Source: Rhynochetos jubatus (lineage: Eukaryota; Chordata; Aves; Eurypygiformes; Rhynochetidae). From it: a stretch of DNA of 64,000 nt. This document shows, piece after piece, positions 23,755-36,200 of this stretch (the stretch's first letter is position 1; each line of letters begins with the position of its first letter). Position numbers and translations under genes: made by a program. Under the pieces are notes generated by a model. That model had not been told where the DNA came from, did no database searches, and saw only the letters and a list, made by a program, of their open reading frames with translations. The DNA lies in contig CM050653.1 in assembly GCA_027574665.1 (NCBI GenBank), forward strand, positions 43,722,118 through 43,786,117, written 5' to 3'.

Positions 23755-25674
23755 CTTTCTCTCGCTGGAAGGAACTGCAGCCTTGAGGGGAGATACGGAG
23801 CAGGAACAGCAGGCAAAGGCAGAGACCGTACAGAGGAATCACTTTGATAGACAGGCCCTAAAGCTGCAGCATCCTCTCCTCAAGTGCCCAGCGCCAAGAG
23901 GGGTTCAGCAGACGACATTGCAATCCCCGTTATGCTCAGCAGTGATTTAGGGCTCTTCCCATGGTTTAATTCCCTCCCGCCGCCTTGCCCTCTTCCAGGG
24001 CCTGTGCCGTAAGCGTGGTGCCTCTTTGAAGGGCTGATGCTCTTCCCAGCTCCAACGCCGAGGCTGCCGGGAGAAATGGCTGTGCGTCGCTGAGCAGCTG
24101 GAAGCAGTTATTAACCGAATTTGGCATCCTAGCTGAACTATGAATGCATCTGGGTGGCTTGGATTGTTCTTAATTATATTTTTGTTTTATTGTTTTCATT
24201 TTGAGCTGCACTCTACCACCACTCTCTGTATATCTCTGTGCTCTACATTTTCTTTGCTTCTAGCCCGCGGTAATTGCTCCTTGTCGTGCTGTGTTTGCCA
24301 TTTTAATTTTTTATCATCTCGGTTACTTTCTTTTCTTTTTCCCTTTTGATTATTCGGTTATGTCATTCCCATTTGCCCTGACATTTCAATAAATTCAGTG
24401 CTACATTATCTTTGTCCCTAGAGCTGCAGTTTATCCTTCTCTTCTAACGTCTCTGCCTCAACGCTGGATATAAACTGTTTATTTTTTCCTAACAGCTTCC
24501 CTTTTGGGCTGAGGAGCAAACAGCAGCAGAGCAGCCCCGCCGCAGGCAGCAGCCGGCTGTGCCGCAATCCTGGTGCCAGAGTGCCCCCTTCCAGAAATAC
24601 CGGGAATAACACTCTCCCTTGGAGGGGGAAGGAAAACTAGGCAGCAGGACCCTGCAGCTCACTGTCCGGCCATAGGTCAGTGTCCAGGTACTTAGGTGAG
24701 ACCAACCGGAAGATGCTGGCACAAGTGGTGTGTAAGGAAATGAGGGGGTTTTGGACTCTACATTTTTGCGGAGCAACATCTGGCAGGTCGGTGTAAACGG
24801 GTCCGTGAAGACGGGTTTGGGGTGAGGCCTTGGCCTTTGTGCAGAAGATGGGGGCCACAGCCAGGCGCTGGAGCCCAGTGCTTCTGCCAGAGGGGCAGCA
24901 GCATCTGCGGGAGATGGAGGATGGAGAACTGCTGCGTGGGAGAGGCGAGGGGGACAGAGAAGTATGATACTCTTAACCTGCCTTTTGAGGAGCTGAGTAG
25001 CGCTCCCCTTGTCAGCACGCTCTGCAGCAAGGTCCTCACAAATGGTCTTGTTTCTGTACCGACAACATGACTAAGCCCTCGAGCTGTGGCTTGAAGCGTG
25101 AGTGCAGCCCTGTGTATAGGGCCCTTTCTGAAGTGCTTGCCTTGGACACATCTGGCCATTCAAAGCTAGAGCTCGCTCAGCCAGACCTTCACATGAAAAC
25201 TCCTCTCAGCACGGGGGAGGCTGTGGTCATACTTGTATCAAGGGGAAACGTGGAGGAAACGCACTGCCTGTGATTCATTCGAGGGACGTACGAACCCACA
25301 CGTTCATTTGCAACTGCAACGCTAGGTTTAAGGTGAAGTTAACAACATTATGCAATCCTTTTACAATGTTATTAGGCTTTATTCCTATATGAGAAACACC
25401 ATTTTCCTTCAAGGTACTCCTTTTAGACTTTAACAAAGTCCTAGTGTATTAACAAATTGAGCCACTGGAATCTTGCGCTCTCTTGTATCTTTTAACAGTC
25501 TCCAGAGAAGACACCCCCCAGCCCGCTGTTTAAGTTGCAGTGCAGGAAGGTCTCTTGCTAATACGCGTCAGCTCTTCAGCACCTGGGGAAACACAAAAGC
25601 TCCTGTCAAGGCTCTCCCAGCAGTCAACTCACACCATTGAATGCAAGTCCCTGGCATTCAGGGGTAAGTGCTGT

Positions 25675-25812
25675 GTTACGCAGCAAGGGAAGCATCTGGC
25701 AGCGCAAGGGTACGTGACGTGTCCAAGAGCACATAGCGCGTAAAGGACAGACTAGAGACTAAACCCCAGCTGTTCCTCTCTAGGCCTAGCCTTTACTAGA
25801 CCAGTGTATCAT
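25675..25812 (-). mobile_element. MIR-like (CORE-SINE) remnant, reverse orientation
   Basis: The reverse complement shows the MIR order: an ACTGGTCTAGTAAAGGC start, CAGCTGGGGTTTAG, then CTCTTGGACACGTCAC, corresponding to the CTGTGTGACCTTGGGCAAGTC core of the family. It is strongly diverged. Confidence 0.5.
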
Positions 25813-28800
25813 TTTAGGCCGTAGCTGCAACAACACTGGGAACGTGTCCCACGGCTGTGCTGTTGCCCTTGCTTAGGTCTTTCTGCTGCGAGCCTGGCCA
25901 GCCAGGGCAGGACCGCGGGCCCCGAGGATGGAGCTGTCCCAGAGGGTGATGCACACTCCTGAGGGCACCCTCCCATCCCCAGCCAGCTGCACGACTGCCG
26001 AGCCCGAGCGTGCGCTAACGCCCACGTGCTGGGCTGGGAGAGCACTGGTGCGGAAATACAGCTGAACCCCAGCAGGATGAGGCCAAAGCCGGTCTCTCCT
26101 CCGTGAAACCTCAGCAGCTGGTGACCGTCAGGTGGTTTGTGAAGTGTGAAGCGCTGTGGTTAGGTCACTGGGCTGAACGAGCAACCGAGCCTAAGCTATG
26201 TCAGCCTGTAAGCCAAGGGGCAACCATTGCCACCAGTAACGACCTGGTAGCCAGGGTACGTATGCATGTCTGCAGGTACACATGAACAGGCAGCCAAAGC
26301 TGTGCCCTGGCTCTGGGCGTCTGGTAGTTTTATTTATTCTATCATTTCTGGTGAAATGTTAGGGGTAACCAAGGAAACCCTTGTGGCAGTAAGGCAAACT
26401 TAGTTCTGCCTAGCACTGTTTCTGGCCATTCTGGGGCTAAGAAGGGTAAAGAGGCAAAGCAAATGCTTACCGCAGCATTCATCCAGGCTTTGCGCTGAGC
26501 GTGTCTGAAGGACACGCCACAGGCAAGCGTAGCGTGGACATCAGAGCCTGAGAGTGCTTTGCTCTTGGGCTCCACAACTATTGTTAAAGATCCTGACCCG
26601 GTTACAGACCAGCAGAAACCTGGCGGGTGGGAAGGAGCAAACACAGGGACCTTCACCGTGATTTGAAAATAATGACTAGCTGTGGAGGTAGTCACCTAGC
26701 GTTATTATCCACACCCATCCGTGTTTGTCTTCTCCTCCAGCCCTCCGAACATGCCCCTCCCCGCGGCTTCAGTGCATGAGGAGGCTTCTCAGGGCGGGCT
26801 GTTCAGTGTGAGCGTGGCCCAGGAGCTGTGGTGTGGCGGGGCAGCCCGGGGAGGCTGACACTCCTCCAGCGTGGGAACAAAGGCTGAGCACGCAGCCTGA
26901 TCGCTTATGCCAAGGAATTTTTGGCTGCAAGTGCCAGATAATTCCTGGTATCGCTGGCAGGCGATCCTCCTCACGCATTCAGCCCACCTACGTTCATGCA
27001 AGACTCCTGTGCAAGTACAACCCTGTGCAGTGCTTACATGAAGTCAGCTGCCCAGAAAGTTTTATTTTCAGCGAAGTTAAAAAGTGACACCCCACTTTGT
27101 CTTAGATGGCAATGGAGGAACCTCTCCTGTGGTGAAGAACCTGTAAGAAAAACGGTACTTTCACGCTCAGGTTCCTCACAGCATTTGCCGTGAGCAGATA
27201 AAATGAAAAGAAAGCAGCCCTGGAGTGACAGAACTGGGTTTCCCAGTACTGCATTATTTTAGCACAGCTCCTCTGCACACAGCAAATGGCTGTAAATAAT
27301 GATGGCTAAAGTCACCTTTCGAAATGTAAGAACCAGCATTTGTTTTCTGATGCATTAACCCAGCAGTTCTCTTATTCTTTTATAAAGGGACTAACAAGAC
27401 AGATGCTCCCCTGCAGATATCAGCGGGGCCAGCTTGGCCACGCGCCAAACTAGCATCAAGGGGAAGCCCGTGCGTGGGCATGCAGAGGGCAAACGCACAC
27501 TGCACAGTAGGAAACAGGGCTGCCCAGCCACACACACCCCGTTAAGCAGCATGAGAGGAGGCCGGAGTGGTTGCTGTTGGGTAGGGATAAATAGGTGAAA
27601 AGAAAAAAACCCTCCATGCAGTGGGGACCGATCCCTGCACCATAAGCCAGCCTGCGAGGCAGTAGGCTAGACACTGGAAATGCAGCACTGTTAAATAATT
27701 CGTGTCATCTGCCACTGGGGACCCTGGCACATGTTTCGTGGCCATTTACCCACGTGTCTTCTCTACCCCAGAGTGTTGTGCAGAAGAGAAGGCAGCTATC
27801 ACCATGGCACACCTCGGCACACACCTGGGTTGTTTCCCAGGGCTTCTGCACCTGCATTAGGGCCAAAGGAGCAGTGGGGAGGGGACCGAGGGGTTCCTGA
27901 GGTTCTCCTCAAGATCCTCCCATATTCTGGGACTGTGCAGGAAGAGTCAGTCTCAGGCCTAGGTGAGACAATCTTCAGCTGTGTGTTGGTAAATGTACCT
28001 GCCCGAGCGGCATAAAAGGGGGCGTTAGTGTGAGCCTCGCTTTATAAACCATCACCACTGCTTACACACTACACAGCTTCGAGTAGCTGCTGTGTAAATG
28101 AAAACCAAGGTGGCAAATATAGAGCCTTAGAGCTAATGCCGTGTTGCCTGCGTGAGGTCTACGGAGCATCACACACGATGGATAAGAGCTGTTGTACCCA
28201 ACAGGCCTCTCCACATGTGCCTCATTTTGAGCTGCAACTTCTGGGCCAACTGGGCTTTTTTTAGTTGCCTCTGCCTTCGTACCCCCCTGCAAGCAGCACT
28301 GGCTGCTGGTGCAGGAAACAATTTGGGCCACAGTCTTAAGCTGAGGCGTGGGATCAGAGAGAAGGGCCCTTTGAGAGGATAATCCCCCAAGTTTTAGGCA
28401 TGAAACTTTACAGATACTGAGGGTGCTCCTCCAGGCAGAGGCAAAGGCTCTCCCAGAGAGCAATGCAGGGGAGCAACCACCATGGATAACCCCGCAGCCT
28501 ACCTGCGGGACGCAGGCCAGGCAGGAGTGGTTTGTTTCTACGGCTTCTCAGCCCCCCAGGACCGCAAGCTCTGCCTTAAAACACAAGTGCAGCAGGTACA
28601 AACAGCTCTGTGAAGGGCCTGGTGTGGCCGATCACCATCTGCAGAGGGAAGCTTTCTTGGCATGGATGGACCTGTTTGCTCCCCATAACCTGGAAGGTGC
28701 AGCCTTCACGCATGCCTGCTCAGCTCTCTTCTCGCTGGCTGGCAAAGCTACTGTGTCCTTGACCAACTTTCCTGCCTAGTGAGCACAGCCTCCACTATGT

Positions 28801-30120
28801 TTTTCCAGGCTGCCCGCTGCAGCCCAGGCAGCTGGCAGGATTGGGCTGCTTCTGTGCCCTCCCCATACCTGGATGCTCCTCCCTCCCTGCTCCAACCTTA
28901 CAAAAAAAAGCAGGTATTTGCTGATGAAGGCTCTGGCAGCTGCTCGCTGTACTCATCAAAGGAAAGGAAATGCCAATTATTTCCCTGTACGAACCATTTC
29001 GGTAATCCAAGTGCTCTGCGGTTCAGTTGGGAATGCCAGTTCCCTCTCAGCCCACGCGCAGCCCCTGGGTCACGAGCCCAAGCTGCCCACGCCCTCAGTG
29101 GTTTATACTTTCACACCGTGACACTCGTACCTTTGTTTTCCTTGTGACACCCACCTCTTCCTCGTGGAGCGAGGACAGAGCCAGGGCAGGCTGCTGAGGG
29201 CACGGTCACACCTGAGCCGGCGCCATCGACTCCAAACCCAGCAGGTTTCCCCACAAGCAGGCAACCAACGCTTCACATCCCCATCCCCAGAGCATCTTGA
29301 CAAACTGGGACGGCGGGAGAGCAGCGAAAGGAACCATGTTTTTACCGGGAAGCTTGCCCCCTGCCCCCTCATTTGCTGGGGTAAGGGTCTCACAGCCAAA
29401 CAGGGAAAAAAATACTCCCGGCCCATCCCGAGCGTCATGGCGAAAGCTGGAAAGGGCTCTGCCCAAGGACCTCCCAGGCCCTGGGACCTCTCTGGCTCAC
29501 AGCCCTGCTCAGGGGGGCTCAGACGTGGTGACAAGGAGGTAAGCCATACGCAAACGTGGCACCAAAGCAAGCATGCCAAGAGAAAAGAAGGAGGTTTTGT
29601 GCTGTTCTGTTTTCCAGTGCTGGCAGTCAGAATTTTGTTTTCATTTGGGGTTTTGGGCTCTTTTTAATGCTGACAGACACGCTTCCTGGAGCAGCTTTTC
29701 TTTTCTCCTAACACAGTGACCACTTCGAACTGTGCAATCAAGCTGGGGGAATCAAACAGCTTGTTGCCCTTCGTATGCGGTTTTCCACCTACCTCCCCGA
29801 TAACCTAGCTTTGAGACTGTCGTTACCAAAAACTAAACCGTATCCTTTTTTCCAACGTTATATGCCTGGAAGTAATGAAGGTGTTTAAGGTAACTATCTA
29901 TCTGCTTTAATGACACTACCCAAAAACTCCCATTAACTTGTAGTAAACAAAGTGTACCAGAAACTCCCCCTGTCCAACCACCTGGCGAGAGGGACCAGTA
30001 TCACAGGCAGACCGGGATGCGGGCTCCCGGCCACCGCGCACCGGTGTGGCTCCTCAGAGAGGCCCAGGTTCTCATCCATCACTGCTGCTCTGCTCCTCTC
30101 GGCGAGCTGTCCTCCCCTCC

Positions 30121-30192
30121 AGCTTTCACACAGAAAGACACCAAGAACACAGGAACGCGGTTTAGCTTGCTGACATAATGCCCATATTTAAT
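30121..30192 (-). terminator. NR1D2 poly(A) signal and downstream GU-rich element
   Basis: On the minus strand ATTAAA (30192-30187) is followed about 30-70 nt later by a U/GU-rich stretch (TGTGTTCTTGGTGTC, TTTCTGTGTG). This is the normal arrangement of hexamer, cleavage site and downstream element. Cleavage would fall near 30160-30175. No AATAAA was seen on the minus strand between this site and the stop codon. Confidence 0.6.
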
Positions 30193-31808
30193 CTTTTAAA
30201 ACAAGAACAAAATCAAGAGTAAAATCAAGAATAAAAATTTCATTGAAGTCATACAGTACATTAATCTTTCAGCAATGACCCGATCTACAGTACTCAAATG
30301 CCCGGCATGAAGTCTATGATCTCAGCGTTTAACAAGTGTATAACCAGTGACACAGTAAAAGAAGAGCTCACAATACACAGCTAACACGATGAGTTTAGAT
30401 TTTCTTCTGAGAGTCCAGCAGGGGTTTGCGGGTCACACTTGAACCGTACTTTAATTAACTTTTTTGTTGGTCAATCAGTTTGGGGCCTTTTTTTTCTGTT
30501 ATATGAGTTTTTTCCATTATGTACAGGAAGATTATTTCAAATGTAATTGCGTGAGTTAGAGTATCTACCTACAGGCATACATGGTCAATCTAACTAAAAA
30601 TTCCCTAAGCAGTAATTACTCAGTCCTGGTTATACATTCCTAAAGGCTTAATAATACAGTTTTAAGAAGGAAAAAAAAAAACAAACAAGCAAACCAACAA
30701 AACAAAACACAACAAAACACAGCTGTAGGGTGGCAATCTCTGTAAGGAGCCTCCTTCCCTCCCAAAACAACCAAGGGTTAACTGTACTCTGCACATTTGA
30801 AATGGGATCTACCGAGAAGTCATTTCAGCTCCTAAATAATACAAAACACGTGACTGTGTCCTTTCTAAAGTCTGAATGGTTCGATGCGTAATTCGGTGAA
30901 GCTCTCAAACAAATAATACTGGTAGGATGCGGGCTGTTAACAGAAATTAGGACAATATGCCCTGATAGCACGTTTGGATAGCAAAACTGTCTGCATTAAG
31001 GGGCCGTTATCCAGTGGTTGAAGCAGCTTGAAGCAGGAGGTCAGCTCTCCCTGCAGCAGCTGTGGAAGAGCGGAAATGGGGGGCTCTTCTGCTCCTTAGC
31101 CAAGGCTAATGCCAAATTTCCCCAGCTCTTACCCACACACCTGCCCCATCCTGCTCTCGGCCCCCAGGCCAGCGCTCTTGACTGCTTTCCAAGGAGAAAG
31201 CCCCAGCCCAAAGGCGATCAGAGCCATGGCGGGGCACGAGCCTCACCTCCTCTGCCCGGCTCCTGATGCCTCTGCCTGCCCCTGCTCCAGCTCCACGGCA
31301 GGCGGGAGGGCTCCCGTGGACCAGCTGCCATGCGAGGGCAGCTCCTGCGCGGCAAGGAGAAGCTCTGCAGTCCGACGGCTTCCTGGCCTCAACTCCCGCG
31401 TACACCTACGCGCAGTAACGCACGGAGAGCCTCCTCCACCGTGGAGTAGTGTTACCAAGCGCTGCAGACCCAGAGGGCTACCTCTAAGGGAAGGTAACTA
31501 CACATGAGGGTAATGGAGCACCTTCTTCCCACATTAGCAAAGCATAAACATAATTAATTAACTCAACTGCTTTGACTTTTTGTTTTTAATCTCTTTTTTC
31601 TGGTGCCAGGTCCTGCTACAAATGGAGAAAACCCATAGAGAGCCGCTTTCCTAGATGGAAGAAGCAGCAGAATCTTAAGCCTTGAGGATCTGCTTTGTAA
31701 TTTGCTACTGGCATAAACAACAACAAAAGTCCCATTTGCTTGGTTGTTTTTTGTTTTTTTTGGGTTTTTTTTAAGAAAAAAATCCAGACCATCCAGTGCA
31801 CCTTCTCT

Positions 31809-31841
31809 GCACACACACACGCACACACACGTACACACGCA
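31809..31841 (+). repeat. AC microsatellite in the NR1D2 3'UTR
   Basis: CA repeats interrupted by CG and GT dinucleotides. They read as GT repeats on the NR1D2 transcript strand. Confidence 0.85.
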
Positions 31842-32424
31842 CCAATGGAGAGCTCCAGGAGAACAGGCATGGGAACCTCAAAGCCCAGATTGTGAAAAGA
31901 CACAGGGAATCTCACACGTCTGTTTTCAATTCTCATTTAGCAACCAAAGCAGCGAAATGACGCGTTGCAAGAAATAAATGGTCACAGAACACACATACAC
32001 CCAAACGCAACCATGGGTACATTTTTCCCATTTTTTTTTTTTCCTGATAGATGCTGTTACTCGTCTGATAGTTTCTTTCTGGCTGTGCTGCAAAGTTCTG
32101 AAGAGCACCTAGTGCTTCTTTAACCTTTAGGAGAACGTAAGGACCTCAGTGGCAGTGGACAACTGAACTCGTTAGTGCCACAACCAACCATCTCCACTTG
32201 AGATTCTCTATGAACCCCCTGCAGAAGTTGAATCTGACTCTGCCCCTTTGGTGCCACTCTGTTGTTGGTTTTTTAAATTAACAAACACAGCATAGTGATG
32301 CAAATTTGATGTCTTCTAAAAATTAGAAATGCTCAGATAATTAGTTCAGCAATATGCAAAGTGCATCTATTTGGTTCTTTCCATAGATCGCCTTCTGTTG
32401 TAAGTTTAAATTCCTTCACAGTTT

Positions 32425-32558
32425 AAAATATTGTGAAGAAATTATATGTATACTTTATGTATAGAACTATTTATATACATACACATATATACACACAACT
32501 CTGTACTTTATATAGCCATAAACACTCATTACTTAACTATTTATATTATATACACATG
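32425..32558. repeat. TA-rich low-complexity stretch in the NR1D2 3'UTR
   Basis: Dense TATATA/TATTTAT/ATACAC repeats. On the transcript they give UAUA-rich RNA of the kind often bound by AU-rich-element proteins; that role is inferred. Confidence 0.7.
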
Positions 32559-33100
32559 GCATGAACACACGGTCAGTGAAGAGTTGGTGCAGGCTGAAAT
32601 CATTCCATCGGGTTTAATGGAATAACAACAGTGAAACCATGAGTGAGTTATCAAGAGACACAGACATACATCTATTAGATAAGCGAGAGACCAATTAAAT
32701 CAGCTCTTCCGTTTTCCTATTAGCGCAGGATTGTCCCCACCCCATTCCATGCTCCCTATGCACATACACAGCTATTTTGTGTTGGGTTTACATGAGAGGG
32801 CAGTGGTGGTTCTTTTTCCCTACAGGACAGAACAGTCCATATTTACTCGGGCTCATCGCAACCTCTTCCGCAGAAGTGCGGCACAGCTGGGCCTGGACGC
32901 CTTGGAGGACTCGGAACGCTGCGCCGCTGTTAGCTGAAAGCACCTGCTGAAGCATTATTGCATGGTTATGGGACAGCTATCAACTGTTCACAGTCCGTGA
33001 ACTCTCTCCCTCCAACAAGTGGTACAACTGTATAAATACATATTTTAGCACAAAACAGTTTAACACGAGGCAAGTCCAAGTACAAACGAGACCTAAAGGC

Positions 33101-33297
33101 CTATGGGTGAACTTTAAAGGCCAAGAGTTCTTCAGAGTGCATGTTGTTTAAGGAACGCAAGTCAGGTAATTTCAAAAGAAGTTTTGTGAAAATAGAGGCT
33201 TCGTTTGGGTGGTTTTTCATGATTAAGGTCCTTAATGCACGGATTAGTGTTTCCTGAAGTGCCTCCACAGAATTGACATTTTCTATTCCAGAGCGAT
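33101..33297 (-). CDS. NR1D2: NR1D2 coding exon 8 (C-terminus, stop)
   Basis: 197 nt: the last two bases of Asp509, 64 codons and TAG at 33103-33101. The acceptor CCCCTTTAG follows an exceptionally long pyrimidine tract. It encodes [14 protein letters not shown] to [11 protein letters not shown]. His562 corresponds to haem ligand His568 of human. The protein ends without an AF-2 helix, as in all REV-ERBs. Confidence 0.97.
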
Positions 33298-36200
33298 CTA
33301 AAGGGGGAGAGAAGAGGTGGGGGGGGAGAGAAAAACAGGAGCGGGGGTGGAAGGGGGGAGGAAAAAAAAAAAAAAGAGACTGAACAGATGTAGTTTGCAA
33401 CATCAAGCTACCACAAGAATCACTCACTAAATTAACAAGCACAAGAACAATTAAATACTTACTCTAGAAGTTTCAAACCCACACGCCAAAATGTTATTTA
33501 GCATCGACTCTGTAAAGTGTTAAGCTCATGCCAACGTGGCAGCATTCAGTCACCTTTCCTGCAATCACTTACCCGGATTTCCAAACAAAGACTGAAGCAC
33601 ACACTCAAGTATTTGTTGAATCACAACCTTCAGTGCAGAGGAGAGAGACGGGGCACACGGAAACTAAAACTGCCAGCCTTTCTCAAGGCTGGACACAGAA
33701 CCCTAAACTTAAACTGGAGATCCTCATTTGAGGAGGAAATCCCACTCAGGACAAGCCACACTCGTACCTGCACAATGGGATCCCCAGGGGCAAAGGGAGT
33801 ACAAGCCTTGACATGACTGGCACCATTTCTGAGCGCTTACAAACTGAAACACGATGCACCCAAAAATTCCCAACTGAGGCAATAAAGCAGAGTTTCAACA
33901 TCAAGAAAAATATTATGCTTTCATATATGGCACTCACCCCGTACCCGAAGCATCTCCTTCAAGAGAGCTGTGTTTAAGAATATGCCCGTTATCCTCAGGT
34001 GGAACCCAAGTGACAGCTTAAAAGGATGAATTTTCAAGCAAAACATCTCGCCTAATAACCATGCACAGTATCTGGTTTTTCCAAGCAGTGGCCTCTCTCC
34101 TTAAGCGCTGTGTAAATTCAGCGGGGCACACACACACACGAGTGATGGACACGAAGAGAAATGTGCTTTGATGTGTACGTGTACTTAAGCACTCTGCGGA
34201 ACTGGGACACAGAATGACAACAGCTTTCTGGAGTAGCACTGACTCAGACTGTACAGTCAGAGTGGGAATCCCTTCCTCATGCTGTCAGTGTCAATCCAAT
34301 TGGACTTCTCAGGTGAACAGTGTAGGAAGTACTCCTGGACTATTCAGTGCAGCTCCCAGCTGCTGTGGGAAAAATATGACTATATAATCCACTTCAGGAT
34401 CCATCTTGAAGCAGTTAATGTGTTTTGTTCCTTTAAAAAAATTGCTCCAGAACCTTCTACTCTAACAATTAGGAACTCTGATTATTATCAAACGATGTTT
34501 ATTAGGACACATTCCACTCTTCCATGAAGACTGTCCCTTTGGTTTGATAGCTGCTCTCCAAGAGAGCAGGAGTGAACAGATGCTTCTCTGCCTTTATTTG
34601 TTAAATTTACTCCACTTGCTCCCCGCTTCTCAAACCCTTCAGGTTTGCTCTGTCCTGAGCAGGGATGATGCCATTCACACCGAATACGCCAGGGGCGGTT
34701 TCTCAGGAGCTCTGCACAGTGACAGCAGTACTGCCTTGTCTCTGAAGGCAGAAGACTGCAGTCCAGCCTTGCCTGGCTGCATCGGGTGAGTTACTGTAGT
34801 CCAAGATTTTCTTCTCCCTCTTGGTCTACTTCCAGTTGTTCCCAATGGCCAGCAGTTGGTTTTGATAGTACTAGCGCAATGAGAGAGAATAATAGAAGGT
34901 GTGTATTTTATATTCTTCTACCACAAGGCACTGCCCTCAATTAAGAGATTATCTGGTCTCTAGACCTGCAATGAACCACATCCTTTCAGCTTTGCTTCCA
35001 CCTTGCTTCCTCCCTCTTCAGTGCCCATGATCCACCTTGCTCTCTCTATTCCATCTTCAACCCATCCAGCCACCTGAAGCCAGAGATGAAGTGTTCTTTT
35101 ATTTCTGGAATGGTACCAAGGTAATTCCTCGGCACCACCAGAAACACTCCCACCTCCTGACTGCATGCCCTGCTTTTTCGTTTTTTGCCATGACACCAAA
35201 ACAAGAGGATGGACACTGTTACACACATTCCTTGCTGCTACCCCTGCTGCTTCTTCCTGCATGTTCTAAATATCCCTAAGAGTGGTTATCCATCCAGTGT
35301 CATATGGAGATGCTTCTGACTAGTGTTCTCCCCACTAGCACTATTTAGAGACTTATGAACATTTCTTTAAAAAAAAAAATCCTTTTAAAAAGATTTTTCA
35401 CTAGTGCAGGACGGTACCTTATATTCTGGATCATGTAATCAGGATTCAGCAGTCACACACTCCTGTCTGCTTCTGAAACTGAGGTAAATCTTGACTACTC
35501 TATCTTCCTTTCCACCTTCTCTTGAGTAACTTTCATTATGAGATAATAAAGTCTCAATGGCCTTTTTCTTCCACCTTTGGTTCTTCTTTCAGTTATGGCA
35601 TCTTTTGCCTCTGCCTGCACCTCCACATCATTCTCTCCGATGCTGATCCTCAACTCTTCCTCCATCTGTAGCTGAGCTTTGCCACCACCTTATGGGAAAC
35701 GATTCTCTAGGTCACACTCTTCCTTGAGGTGTGGGGGTGCAGGGGACGCGTCTTTCAAGATCTGTTTAATCAACAGGTGCCCACAGTCCTTTGGTTTTAC
35801 AGGCACCTTCTCCTCCTCCTGGAAAGCCCTTGCACTGCGAGCATCTTCCCCAGGAGCTCTGTCGGGGGCACTTCTGTTCTCCTCTGGTACCTGCTCAGTT
35901 GTGAAGCTGGCTCACTCACTCGTGCAAGCAACGCCTGCAGCGTTTCAGTTCAGCTGCGAGCTACAAAACAGCGTTATCTGAAAACTGCTGGACTCAGAGA
36001 GACCATCAAGGTGACTACCACGCCTGGAATACCAGTACAAATGCAAGCTGGGGCCCAGATGTTAAAAGGCTGATGAAGTTGTACTTTACAAAACCCCAGA
36101 GGCGTTCTGTGAAGGCGTCCAGGAAGGCTGTGTTCAGACTGCAGATCAGATCACAAGGTAGCTAAGACAGGTAGCAATAATGTCCACAGCTATGATCTGA

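Larger units (their letters stand above)
20391..30120. other. Intergenic DNA downstream of NR1D2, no gene recognised
   Basis: Short frames only. The longest (158 to 167 codons at 29103-29667, both strands) overlap each other in a GC-richer patch and look compositional. By synteny this should be part of the NR1D2-THRB interval, but no THRB exon was found. It contains a CR1 tail, a MIR-like remnant, an A tract and a GT-rich repeat, listed separately. Confidence 0.6.
30166..33100 (-). other. NR1D2: NR1D2 3' untranslated region (inferred)
   Basis: About 2.9 kb from the stop codon to a convincing poly(A) site near 30.17 kb. It is AT-rich and contains several ATTTA motifs on the transcript strand (for example at about 33036, 32696, 32274 and 31970), which are typical of unstable mRNAs. 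It also has an AC microsatellite and a TA-rich tract. No ATG frame in it resembles a protein. The extent is inferred from the poly(A) signal, and the length fits the long 3'UTR known for mammalian NR1D2. Confidence 0.7.

Noticed and set aside
29103-29667. 158- and 167-codon frames on opposite strands
   Set aside because: They overlap each other in a GC-richer patch and neither resembles a known protein.
1-30120. Exons of THRB, the expected next gene
   Set aside because: No thyroid-receptor DNA-binding or ligand-binding sequence appears in any frame; the gene must lie further left.
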